From Nostoc sp. NMS8 (lineage in GTDB: Bacteria; Cyanobacteriota; Cyanobacteriia; Cyanobacteriales; Nostocaceae): DNA of 64,000 nt. The translations under genes and the position numbers were made by a program. The notes below the pieces were generated by a model. It worked only from the letters and a program-made list of their open reading frames with translations, was not told where the DNA came from and made no database searches. The stretch spans positions 208,111-272,110 of the forward strand of contig NZ_JABXKK010000068.1 of NCBI RefSeq assembly GCF_017115045.1, in the 5' to 3' direction. Positions 18,128-27,147 of this stretch are shown here, one piece after another (the stretch's first letter is position 1; every line of letters begins with the position of its first letter).

Positions 18128-18869
18128 TGCCACTGCTACCTTAATAATTTCTCGATTTTGTAATTGATATAAGCTCTATTTCTAGGTTATCAATTGCTAT
18201 TTTTAAGCATTCCCTAATTTTGCCTCCGACAAACAAATTTAGGGCAAAAATTTTTTATCCCTTCCCTTAAGCCGGCGAAGTGTGTCCGCTAGTTACTACT
18301 TACTGATGCTGAATGTTCTTTGTTGATCGCTGGTGTAGTCTTTATTGCTTGAGATTTTGCAATCAGGCGCGTTAGATTTGGATTCAGCTAGGGTAAGCTA
18401 ATTCTAGAGACAGAATGTAAAGGCAGTGTCATTCTCGATCTATATAAGCGAAAACTTTTACTGACTTGTTTAAAGTAAATTTACTGAAAATAACTAGCAT
18501 ATTAGTGTAATTATATATAGCCACTTTTACCGATAACATCTAGCACCAAGAAATGATAATCCTAGTACAGTATGACGTAAATAGACTAAGCATATTTCTA
18601 TGGGGAAGCAAGCTACAAATTAGTCAAAAGCTTAGTTGAAAAGCTTTTTGCATTTTGAGAGAAGTTGGAATGGCAATTTTGGAATAAGTCTGATGGTAAC
18701 TTCGAGGAAGCAAATGAATAGGGGATGATTTTGAATTATCCCTAGTCTACAAGATAGTTGATCTAACTCCCGATCCAATAGATTAAATCTATTACAATTT
18801 CACACTGAAAATTAGGCGGGCGGTTCTATTTTTGGCATACGAGAAAATATTTGTTGAGGACAACTGGTA
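18128..18869. other. 740-bp intergenic region upstream of the polysaccharide/exosortase locus
   Basis: No gene seen. A segment at about 18563-18595 (CTAGTACAG, GACGTAAATA, AAGCAT) is similar to 52566-52598 and is probably a dispersed repeat. The region should hold promoters for the divergent kinase-like gene and the aminotransferase gene. Confidence 0.45.
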
Positions 18870-20063
18870 ATGAATAAAATGACTATTAGAGTTCCTTTTG
18901 TAGATTTGAAATTACAACATGAACCAATACAAACGCAATTGCAAGATGCAATCCAATCTGTATTGGAACGGGGAGACTTTATTTTAGGGCAAGCACTCTC
19001 AGATTTTGAAGCAGCATTTGCGGTAGCGTCTGGAGCAGCTTACGGGGTTGGTGTTGCATCAGGAACAGATGCGATCGCTCTAGGATTACAAGCCTGTAAT
19101 ATCGGTGCTGGCGATGAAGTAATTTTACCAGCAAACACTTTTATCGCAACCTTAATCGGGGTGCTACGCGCTGGTGCCAAGCCCATTTTGGTAGATTGCG
19201 ATCGCCAAACAGCTTTAATTGATTTAGAATCCGCAGCAAAGGCAATTACATCTCAGACTAAAGCTATTATCCCTGTGCATCTCTATGGGCAAATGGTATC
19301 ACCAGATGATTTAATTAATTTTGCCGATACCTACAAACTACTAATTTTTGAAGATGCCGCCCAAGCACATCTTGCCCAAAGAGATGGATATTATGCTGGT
19401 TCAGTAGGAATAGCAGCAGCTTTTAGTTTCTATCCCAGCAAAAATTTGGGAGCATTTGGAGATGGAGGAATGCTGCTGACACGGGATTCAAATGTAGCCC
19501 AGAAGATGGTGCGCTTGCGAAATTATGGTGCATCGCAAAAGTATTTTCATACTGAACCAGGTACAAATAGCCGCTTGGATACTTTGCAAGCAGCGATTTT
19601 ACATAAAAAATTACCATATTTGCCAAAGTGGAATCGCGATCGCTTGACTATTGCCCAGCAGTATGATTCAGAACTAGCACCTTTAGCCACTGCTGGGATT
19701 ATTCCTATAGAAAACCAAAGTGATACAGGACATGTGTATCATCTTTACGTGATTAAAGTTGATGATTCTTGCCCAATAGAACGCCAGCAACTCCAGGAAA
19801 AACTCACAGCAGCGGGGATTCAAACTGGCATTCATTACCCAATTCCTTGTCATCTCCAGCCAGCATTTAGCAACTTAGGCTATCAGCCGGGAGATTTTCC
19901 CCAAGCAGAGAAGTTATCACAGCAAATATTATCATTACCGATGTATCCTGGTTTGAGCAGTAGCCAAGTTAAAGAAGTTGTAGCTGCGATCGCTAATTCA
20001 GTCTCAGCAAGTTATGAGGCAAATGAACTCTCTCTTGCTGACCTTAGCAGCGTGGTAGCCTGA
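18870..20063 (+). CDS. DegT/DnrJ/EryC1/StrS-family PLP aminotransferase
   Basis: 397 residues. Fold-type I sugar aminotransferase: IRVPFVDLKLQHEPIQTQLQ at the start, GVGVASGTDAIALGLQA (PLP phosphate cup), EDAAQAHLAQ (Asp binding the pyridine N), and the Schiff-base lysine in FSFYPSKNLGAFGDGGML. C-terminal HYPIPCHLQPAF is typical. It transfers an amino group to a nucleotide-linked keto-sugar, giving an amino sugar for surface glycans. It lies 107 bp upstream of cyanoexosortase B and begins the surface polysaccharide region. The precise sugar is unknown. Confidence 0.93.
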   Translation: MNKMTIRVPFVDLKLQHEPIQTQLQDAIQSVLERGDFILGQALSDFEAAFAVASGAAYGVGVASGTDAIALGLQACNIGAGDEVILPANTFIATLIGVLRAGAKPILVDCDRQTALIDLESAAKAITSQTKAIIPVHLYGQMVSPDDLINFADTYKLLIFEDAAQAHLAQRDGYYAGSVGIAAAFSFYPSKNLGAFGDGGMLLTRDSNVAQKMVRLRNYGASQKYFHTEPGTNSRLDTLQAAILHKKLPYLPKWNRDRLTIAQQYDSELAPLATAGIIPIENQSDTGHVYHLYVIKVDDSCPIERQQLQEKLTAAGIQTGIHYPIPCHLQPAFSNLGYQPGDFPQAEKLSQQILSLPMYPGLSSSQVKEVVAAIANSVSASYEANELSLADLSSVVA

Positions 20064-20089
20064 AGTTAATTCATACCTAAATTTACGTC

Positions 20090-20170
20090 TAAATCTTTGT
20101 CATTTGTCCTTTGTTTAAAACCAATGACTAATGACCAATGACCAATGACCAATGACTAATACTGAAAATC
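20090..20170. repeat. CCAATGA heptanucleotide repeats
   Basis: Six or so consecutive CCAATGAC/CTAATGAC units at about 20127-20162, directly before the exosortase start codon. Confidence 0.85.
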
Positions 20171-21064
20171 ATGGCACTCCGGCAACAGGTTAAAAACATA
20201 AACGCATCAGGCTTGTTAAATCTAGCTATTTTAGGCGTTTTGCTGCTGCTTTATGCTCCGATATTGCTACATTGGTTGGATGGTTGGCTATACAAAAATA
20301 TTAGTACAGAACACGAATATTTTAGCCACGGGATTATTGGTCTACCATTCGCGGCTTATCTGGGCTGGATAAACCGGAAAAAATGGAGACGTTTACCAGA
20401 TACCATCCATCCTTTGGGCGCTGTTTTCTTGTTATTAGGAGCAGTTTTTTATCTTAGCGGTGTTACAGAGTGGGTTAACCTTTCCTTGCCCGTTATATTA
20501 GTAGGATTATGCTTGTGGTTTAAGGGAATATCAGGTTTGAGACTGCAAGGATTTCCCCTGCTACTAGTATTTTTGGCAACCCCAACGGCATTACCCTATC
20601 TCATTGCACCCTATACTTTGCCTCTCCAGAGCTTTATCGCTGGTGCGGCAGGTTTCATACTAAATCAATTTGGTATGGAAGTAACTGTAGATGAGATAAA
20701 TCTGTATGTGGGAGGACGGATTGTAGAAGTTGCCCCCTATTGTGCGGGGTTGAAAATGTTATTTACTACTCTTTACGTCGGTCTGATGCTGCTTTATTGG
20801 ACAGATGCTTTGTCTTCACGCCCCACAACTATATCGTTTTTATCTATTGCTGCGATCGTTAGTACTAGTGCCAATATCATTCGTAATACTTTACTGACTT
20901 TCTTTCACGGCACAGGACAAGAAGCGGCCTTTAGATGGCTACATGAGGGTTGGGGTGGCGATCTTTACTCTGCTTGTATGCTGGTGTCATTAGTACCCTT
21001 ACTGAATTGGATTAATAACTATTTCTCGACATCTCCAGAAACTCAGCAAGAAGCAGAAAGTTGA
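20171..21064 (+). CDS. Cyanoexosortase B (exosortase-family transpeptidase)
   Basis: 297 residues with about eight membrane segments. The exosortase catalytic triad is present: Cys191 in VAPYCAGLKM, Arg238 in SANIIRNTLLTFF and His258 in RWLHEGWGGDLYS. The N-terminal EYFSHGIIGLPFAAYLGW is a family hallmark. Exosortases cleave proteins with PEP-CTERM-type tails and attach them to the envelope, usually next to exopolysaccharide genes, as here. The following gene looks like the dedicated cyanoexosortase-B partner, which supports the B type over A. No PEP-CTERM substrate is visible in this window. Confidence 0.9.
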   Translation: MALRQQVKNINASGLLNLAILGVLLLLYAPILLHWLDGWLYKNISTEHEYFSHGIIGLPFAAYLGWINRKKWRRLPDTIHPLGAVFLLLGAVFYLSGVTEWVNLSLPVILVGLCLWFKGISGLRLQGFPLLLVFLATPTALPYLIAPYTLPLQSFIAGAAGFILNQFGMEVTVDEINLYVGGRIVEVAPYCAGLKMLFTTLYVGLMLLYWTDALSSRPTTISFLSIAAIVSTSANIIRNTLLTFFHGTGQEAAFRWLHEGWGGDLYSACMLVSLVPLLNWINNYFSTSPETQQEAES

Positions 21065-21371
21065 ACTGGGGATTGGGGATTGAAGAAGAGGCAGGGGGCA
21101 GAGAGCAGGGAGCAAGTGTGATAGTTCAGATGGGGATTCGACCTATTCCTGTTCGAGAAACACTTAACTCTTATTGGGGGACGTAAGAATATGTTCTCCC
21201 CTTCATTCCACGGCAGGGGTCAGGGGTCATTTCTCCCGCTCCCTGCTTCTCCATCTCCAAATTGCCCACTTCCTTAATTTTTCATCCCTTATACGTAAGT
21301 CCTAAATATTACTGAACTCACAATGTTATTTTATAAAGTAAAATTTTGCGTAAGTATTGCAAATTTTACTG
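21065..21371. other. Spacer with G-rich and ACGTAAGTCCTA repeat sequence
   Basis: About 300 bp between the exosortase and its partner. Contains GGGGATT-type short repeats at the start and, at 21290-21304, ATACGTAAGTCCTAA, which resembles the terminal repeat of the MITE at 42974-43150. No gene seen. Confidence 0.5.
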
Positions 21372-22094
21372 ATGACTTCCTTCTCCAAGTTTTTCAAGGA
21401 AAACCAATTGAGTCAAGTAGCAGCACTCTTGTTATTGCTACTGCTACTGGCAATTGCAGGGATTCCCGGATACCTAACAGGACACTGGCAATGGAAACAG
21501 CCACCCCCTGTTACTACCCTCAGACAATTAAAACAGATCCACAAGACTGGGTTAACCCTTCCTGGTTGGCAAACCATTGAACAAGCACAACAACAAATTG
21601 GCGAACATCGATGGTCTTTGCAGATAATTAAAAAAGAAGGCTCTGAATCCCAGGCAATTCTACTTTTGTTACCGCAAAATGGGCCTATGGATCAACCAGA
21701 GGTAGAGTGGACAGACGTTAACGGCTGGGGAAGATCGCGTTGGGGAAAATGGGATGTAGCTCAATCTCGTTCTGCTGAATTTACTGTCAAACCACCTGCC
21801 AAGTTGGCTTCTAATGTCAAAACTCAAGTAAAAGCTAGGTTCTTTCGCGCCTCCACACCACAACAAACTTTTGCTGTCTTGCAATGGTACGCCATGCCAG
21901 GCGGCGGAAATTCATCGCCTTTTCACTGGTTTGTAGCGGATCAATTAGCACAGTGGCGTAAGCAACGCACTCCTTGGGTGGGCGTCAGTATTTTAATTCC
22001 AATGGAACCTTTGGGACAGGTAGAAACATCTTGGTCTGTAGCCCAGTCTATTGGGGAAACAGTGCAAGCTACATTAATGGCAGGCCCTTTGTAG
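21372..22094 (+). CDS. Cyanoexosortase B system-associated protein
   Basis: 240 residues from ATG 21372 (a TTG five codons upstream is weaker). N-terminal membrane segment LSQVAALLLLLLLLAIAGIPGYLTG, then an extracytoplasmic domain (LPGWQTIEQAQQQIGEHRWSLQII, VEWTDVNGWGRSRWGKWDVAQ, AVLQWYAMPGGGNSSPFHWF). I take it as the EpsI-like partner found after cyanoexosortase B; position and architecture are the main basis. It lies 308 bp downstream of the exosortase, separated by repeat-rich DNA. Confidence 0.78.
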   Translation: MTSFSKFFKENQLSQVAALLLLLLLLAIAGIPGYLTGHWQWKQPPPVTTLRQLKQIHKTGLTLPGWQTIEQAQQQIGEHRWSLQIIKKEGSESQAILLLLPQNGPMDQPEVEWTDVNGWGRSRWGKWDVAQSRSAEFTVKPPAKLASNVKTQVKARFFRASTPQQTFAVLQWYAMPGGGNSSPFHWFVADQLAQWRKQRTPWVGVSILIPMEPLGQVETSWSVAQSIGETVQATLMAGPL

Positions 22095-22515
22095 AGTCTG
22101 TTAAAGATGCCTTTGTGCAGAGATTCATCAAAAGTATCTCGATGAAATTGCGTTCAAGCTGAAATCCTAAAAGATGAAGTTGGAAATAAAATTTAGTAAA
22201 ACTTTTGGTTCTTCAGTACATAATTAATTATGCTCTATTTTTAAATAAAGCTCTTTACTTGCCTTGAAAATCAAGCCTTACAGGGAGTTGTAGCTTCAAT
22301 TTCATAAATTTTATCTCAAATCTAATATTAACGGCTGTTATTATAGCCCAGCAAGGATTTTAAGCTTATTGGCAGACGTATTTAGCATAACAAGTACTCC
22401 AAACTTTTCTCTTTTCCTTGGTAAATACTTGCATACAAAAGAGACATATAAGACATTTTTAGAGTAAAATAACGACTCGGCGCGACTAATTTCTATATCA
22501 GTATTTTCTACAACG
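22095..22515. other. 420-bp intergenic region before the Wza-like gene
   Basis: AT-rich; no ORF, RNA gene or clear repeat is recognised. It probably holds the promoter for the polysaccharide export gene. Confidence 0.4.
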
Positions 22516-23874
22516 ATGTTCATAGATCCCAGTTATTATATGCGTGGATTCAGCGCCCTGTGTCTTGTCAGTCTTCAAGTAGGAGTTTTCTTAACAACAC
22601 CTATCCAACTGGTTGTTGCCCAGCCTTTTCCACCTCAAGGACAATCACCAGGGCAACCTCCCTCACCGGTGCCTGGTACTGAGGTTGTACCCCCAAGTGC
22701 AAATAACGAAATTTCTCCACAACTCAGCCGCTACCTCTTGGGGCCAGGAGATGGAGTTGGCGTTGTGCTTCAGCGCCCCCCTGGCCCATACCGCTTAGGT
22801 ATAGGTGATGGAATTAGCGTTTCGGTTCAGCGCTTTCCAGATTTGAGCTTTCAAGCTTTAATCAACCCAGAAGGTAATATTGTAGTGCCGTTACTGGGAA
22901 CAGTTTTCTTACAAGGTTTAACTTTGCAGGAAGCTCAAGAAAAAATTCGCTTGGGTTTAAATCGTTATGTGGTTGATCCAGTGATAGTTTTAGCCTTAGC
23001 AGCGCAGCGTCAAGACTTAAATTTTCAAGCTGTAATTAGTCCAGAAGGCAATATTATAGTGCCGCAAGTAGGAACAGTGTCATTACAAGGTTTAACCTTG
23101 GAAGAAGCTCAAGAAAAAATTCGCTTGGGTTTGAGTCGCTTTTTCCCAGATCCAATTGTAGTAGTATCTTTGTTAGGGACGCGACCAGTTCAAGTGACCA
23201 TTAGCGGGGAAATATTTCGACCAGGAATTTATCCGATTAATTCATCAACACCTCGCGTTGCTGATGCTTTGCTAATATCTGGTGGTTCAACCTTGAATGC
23301 AGACTTACGACAGGTGCAAGTACGCCGCAAGTTAATGGATGGTTCTGTGATTTCACAAACTATTGATTTATATGCAGCACTGCAAAATGGCGGTTCAATT
23401 CCGAATTTACGCTTACAAGATGGAGATGCCATACTCGTACCCCGTCGTGAAGTTGGTAATGATGACGGCTATGACCGCAATTTGGTAGCACGTTCATCCT
23501 TGGCTGTGCCACAGATTAGAGTCCGGGTTTTAAACTACGCTGCGGGAGGTATTTCCACTCAAGCGCTGCCTAACGGTAGTACATTTGTAGATGCTTTGGG
23601 AGGAGTAAATCTTGACACCGCTAACCTCCGCGATATCGCTTTGGTTCGCTTTGATCCTGAACAAGGTAAAGCTGTTACCCAAAAACTTGATGCTAAAAAA
23701 GCTCTAGGCGGTGATGCTTCTCAAAATGTGGCACTTCAAGATAATGATGTCATTGTTGTTGGTCGGAATCTCATTGGTAGAATTACCAATTTACTGACTA
23801 CCATTACTCAACCTTTCTTCAATGTTCAATCCTTTCTCCGATTTTTTGACAACTTCGGTGGTGGGTCAAATTAG
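22516..23874 (+). CDS. Wza-like polysaccharide export protein with duplicated export domain
   Basis: 452 residues; a second start, ATG 22540 (MRGFSALCLVSLQVGVFL), places the signal peptide at the very N-terminus and may be the real one. After a Pro-rich linker come polysaccharide-export repeats: LGIGDGISVSVQRFPDLSF with INPEGNIVVPLLGTVFLQGLTLQEAQEKI, then a near-copy ISPEGNIIVPQVGTVSLQGLTLEEAQEKIRLGL. SLBB-type domains follow (VQVTISGEIFRPGIYPIN, then a second from about 330). The family forms the outer-membrane or periplasmic channel for exopolysaccharide. The Wzc-like gene follows 220 bp downstream, the usual pairing. Confidence 0.92.
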   Translation: MFIDPSYYMRGFSALCLVSLQVGVFLTTPIQLVVAQPFPPQGQSPGQPPSPVPGTEVVPPSANNEISPQLSRYLLGPGDGVGVVLQRPPGPYRLGIGDGISVSVQRFPDLSFQALINPEGNIVVPLLGTVFLQGLTLQEAQEKIRLGLNRYVVDPVIVLALAAQRQDLNFQAVISPEGNIIVPQVGTVSLQGLTLEEAQEKIRLGLSRFFPDPIVVVSLLGTRPVQVTISGEIFRPGIYPINSSTPRVADALLISGGSTLNADLRQVQVRRKLMDGSVISQTIDLYAALQNGGSIPNLRLQDGDAILVPRREVGNDDGYDRNLVARSSLAVPQIRVRVLNYAAGGISTQALPNGSTFVDALGGVNLDTANLRDIALVRFDPEQGKAVTQKLDAKKALGGDASQNVALQDNDVIVVGRNLIGRITNLLTTITQPFFNVQSFLRFFDNFGGGSN

Positions 23875-24044
23875 TGACTCTAAAAAAAGGATACAAGCTG
23901 GACATAGTTTCAAGTCGAGAAAGTCACATCTCCAACTTGTCTTTGAATTCACTAATGGAAAAATATTAAAGATATCAACCAAGATATAAAGTAGGAAGTT
24001 GATAGCGTCCTTGGATCAAAGCCACTATCTTTAGTTTGGTGCTT

Positions 24045-24080
24045 CCTAATTTTTAATTTTTAATTTTTAATTTTTAATTG
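24045..24080. repeat. TTTTTAA heptanucleotide repeat
   Basis: Five consecutive TTTTTAA units at about 24048-24079 lie directly upstream of the Wzc-like gene's start region (GGAGTGAAGCGACC then ATG). Confidence 0.85.
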
Positions 24081-24093
24081 GAGTGAAGCGACC

Positions 24094-26268
24094 ATGACCC
24101 CACCAATTGTTAAGCGCTATCTTATTGCTTTTGATAAGTACAAGTGGATTGGATTAGCTAGTTTTGCTTTAGTTGTCGCTGGGTCAACTGTGGTCGCTAT
24201 GCAACCAGACCCACCTGCTAGCTATATAGCATCTGCCGCACTTACCTATAGTGGGCCACCAGTTTCTTTCTCTGCAACTGGTACTGAGATCCAACAGCAA
24301 GGAAAGGAATTGAGTCAGGAAGTTTTACTCTCAAACCAGATAGTTGCAGCAGTGGCAGAAAAAGTCGGTGTCAAACCGGCAAAGCTCGGTGCTAGTGTCG
24401 TACTTTCTATTCCGAAAAAAAACCCCAGGAGTGGAGAATTGGAATCTAGTATTTTGGAATTGAAATATGTAGATACTGATCCCAAACGAGGTGTACAGGT
24501 CTTGACAGAATTGATGCAATCAATGATCAAGTTGAGCAGTGATATCAATACTGGGCGATTACAAGCAATTATTGAAAAAATTAACGATCGCACACCACCA
24601 ACTAAACGTGAGTTGCAAATCGCTGAGAAGAAGTTGGAACAGTACGATCGCATCGAGCGAACAGCAATATTAGCGGCAGAGAATGGTAGTTTGTTAAGCG
24701 CTATCACTGCCAGCCAAAATCTCCAACGGCAAATTCAATTAACTATTTCTGGGGTTGATGGTCAAGTTCGCAGTTTACAAAATAAATTAGGCTTAACAGT
24801 CGGACAGGCGTATGTTTCTTCGGCTTTGAGTGCCGATCCAATTATTGGTAATTTGCGAGCGCAAATTTATCAAAGTGAGTCGCAAATCGCTCTACTCAGA
24901 AAAGATTTGCGACCGGAACACCCAACAATGGTTCAGTTGATGCGTCAGAAACAAGCTGCTGAGGAATTGCTGCAACAACGTGCGGCTGAGGTGTTAGGTG
25001 GTGATGGCGCAGCGGCTCCGCTTCAGGGTAATGTTGCAGGTATTCGCACCCAAAGTAGCTTAGATCCAGCCCGCCAGCAATTGGCAAACCAAATGGTGTC
25101 TTTGCAAACCCAACGGGAGACGCTGCAACAACAACTATCTCAAGAAATCCGCCAGGAAGCGCAACTACGACAAGAGTATTCTCTGATACCCAATAAGCAA
25201 TTAGAGCGATCGCGTTTAGAACAGGAAGTTGCACTGAAAAAAGCTATCTACGATCAAATGCAGGTGAAGCTAACCGATGCTAAAACCGCAGAGGCAGAAA
25301 CTACTAGCAGTCTCAGCATTGCCAGACGCCCTACAGTCACGGTCGATGTCAAACCTCCGAAGAGTGTACCTATTACCCTTGCTGTGGGCGGTTTCTTAGG
25401 TGTGGTAATTGGTGGCGGGGTGATATTTTTGCTAGGAGCGTTGGAAGGAACTTTCAAAACCAGAGAGGATATCCGCCAGAGCCTCAAGCAACGGGAAGTG
25501 GCAGTGTTGGGAGAATTGCCTTTAATGCCAGTTGATGATTTGGATCAAGACGCTGTGCCAGTGGTGCTTTCCGGCGACTCTCCTTATTTAGAATTTTATG
25601 AAAAATTCCGTAGTAATCTGCGCCGGATTGGTGGTAAAACCTTAAAGGTAGTGTTGATTACTAGCACCAGTAGCTTAGAGGGAAAAACGGCAAGTGCTTA
25701 TAACTTGGGTGTTGCTTCAGCCCGTGCTGGTAAAAGAACCTTAATTATCGAAACAGATTTGCGATCGCCTTCCCGTAGTGCATCCCTGAAAGTAATTCCT
25801 GACCCTGAAGCCGGTATTGAACCCCTGCGTTATTACGCTAATTTGAGTGAATGTATCCGTTTAGTTCCTGATGTGGAAAATTTATATATTCTTCCCAGTC
25901 CTGGCCCGGTGCGGCAATCTGCTGCGATTCTTGAATCAAGCGAAATGCGGCGGCTGATGGAAGATGTCCGCGAACGTTTCGATCTAGTAATTTTAGATAC
26001 TAGTCCACTCAGTATATCCAATGACCCTTTGTTAATCCAACCCTACAGCGATGGGATCGTACTAGTGGCACGACCACACTATACACAAGAAAATATGCTA
26101 GGTGAAGCTATCGATCAATTGGTTGAATCTGAACTAGGGTTATTGGGAGCTATTATCAATGGTGCTGATATCATCGTTTCCGCACCTGAAGAAGTTGTAA
26201 AATCATCAACATTTACATCTGAGGTAGAAGAATCTGAAGAAGTTTCGGTAAGTGCTAACAAAAACTAA
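24094..26268 (+). CDS. Wzc-like polysaccharide co-polymerase / BY-kinase-like protein
   Basis: 724 residues. N-terminal membrane segment (about 16-34) with a Wzz-type domain, a long periplasmic coiled coil (about 150-410), a second membrane segment (ITLAVGGFLGVVIGGGVIFLLGAL, about 427-450), then a cytoplasmic P-loop ATPase domain. Walker A reads TSTSSLEGKTASAYNLG, A' reads LIIETDLRSPS (Glu for the usual Asp) and Walker B reads FDLVILDTSPLS. The tail after GAIINGADI has no tyrosine, whereas classic bacterial tyrosine kinases end in a Tyr cluster. It probably controls polymer length and export with the Wza-like protein; kinase activity is uncertain. Confidence 0.9.
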   Translation: MTPPIVKRYLIAFDKYKWIGLASFALVVAGSTVVAMQPDPPASYIASAALTYSGPPVSFSATGTEIQQQGKELSQEVLLSNQIVAAVAEKVGVKPAKLGASVVLSIPKKNPRSGELESSILELKYVDTDPKRGVQVLTELMQSMIKLSSDINTGRLQAIIEKINDRTPPTKRELQIAEKKLEQYDRIERTAILAAENGSLLSAITASQNLQRQIQLTISGVDGQVRSLQNKLGLTVGQAYVSSALSADPIIGNLRAQIYQSESQIALLRKDLRPEHPTMVQLMRQKQAAEELLQQRAAEVLGGDGAAAPLQGNVAGIRTQSSLDPARQQLANQMVSLQTQRETLQQQLSQEIRQEAQLRQEYSLIPNKQLERSRLEQEVALKKAIYDQMQVKLTDAKTAEAETTSSLSIARRPTVTVDVKPPKSVPITLAVGGFLGVVIGGGVIFLLGALEGTFKTREDIRQSLKQREVAVLGELPLMPVDDLDQDAVPVVLSGDSPYLEFYEKFRSNLRRIGGKTLKVVLITSTSSLEGKTASAYNLGVASARAGKRTLIIETDLRSPSRSASLKVIPDPEAGIEPLRYYANLSECIRLVPDVENLYILPSPGPVRQSAAILESSEMRRLMEDVRERFDLVILDTSPLSISNDPLLIQPYSDGIVLVARPHYTQENMLGEAIDQLVESELGLLGAIINGADIIVSAPEEVVKSSTFTSEVEESEEVSVSANKN

Positions 26269-26348
26269 AGTTGTAAAATGTGCAAACTTTAACGCAGAGA
26301 ATTGAGAAGTAGTAATTGTTTAGTTACGAATTTTCGGAAATGCTGAAT

Positions 26349-27020
26349 TTAGTCTCGCCGAAACAAGCCAAATAAGGGAGCGAGAATTATCCCAAAAGCA
26401 AAACCACCAATGTGTGCCCAATAAGCAACTCCACCAGTTTCCACAGTCATGTTAGCGGCTGTTTGCAGGGCAGCAAGACCGGATATGACATTTTGGACAA
26501 TAAAAAGTCCAATTATTACTAGTGCTGGCACCCTAATTGTGGTAATGAAAAACCCTAAAAATATTAAGGTGACAACTTTAGTGTGGGGAAAGCGGATAAT
26601 GTACGCACCTAAAACTCCAGAAATTGCACCACTTGCCCCCAAGGAAGGAATCTCAGAATTCATGCCAATAAACCATTGGCACAAGGCAGCTAAAGCACCA
26701 CACGCCAAATAAAAAACCAGATATTTGGCATGACCTAAACGATCTTCAATATTATTACCGAAAACCCAGAGAAACACCATATTTGAGATTAAGTGCCACC
26801 AACCGCCGTGTAAGAATTGCGACGTAAATAATGTTATCCACTCTCCATTCAAATTAGTGCTTAACTCTTGAGGCACTACTGCATACTGGCTCAAAAACTG
26901 ACTCAATTGTGCATTTGACAGGCTCACCTCGTGAATAAAAACTATAATATTCATGCCAATTAACCCGTAGGTGAAATACGGGGTGATTCGCGTCGGATTT
27001 TCGTCGTAGAGGGGAAACAC
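26349..27020 (-). CDS. Rhomboid-family intramembrane serine protease (copy 1)
   Basis: 223 residues from GTG 27020; the start is chosen by comparison with the neighbouring paralogue, as both have AGGAAAAAC-x-CC directly before GTG. Six to seven membrane segments. Rhomboid motifs: FLHGGWWHLISNMVFLWVFGNNIEDRLG (the conserved HxxxN region), the catalytic serine in SLGASGAISGVLGAYI, and the catalytic histidine in GVAYWAHIGGFAFGI. Such enzymes cleave within membrane segments of other proteins. It lies 127 bp downstream of the paralogue on the same strand. Substrates unknown. Confidence 0.92.
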   Translation of the reverse strand: MFPLYDENPTRITPYFTYGLIGMNIIVFIHEVSLSNAQLSQFLSQYAVVPQELSTNLNGEWITLFTSQFLHGGWWHLISNMVFLWVFGNNIEDRLGHAKYLVFYLACGALAALCQWFIGMNSEIPSLGASGAISGVLGAYIIRFPHTKVVTLIFLGFFITTIRVPALVIIGLFIVQNVISGLAALQTAANMTVETGGVAYWAHIGGFAFGIILAPLFGLFRRD

Positions 27021-27147
27021 AGGTGTTTTTCCTAAATTATTGACTAACTGCAATATAGCTTGTCATGGCTAGCGGTTGCGAACGTTAGATAATTTCATCT
27101 ATTAAATCAATCAGTATAATTGAAAGCCACTACAATCCTATGAAAAA

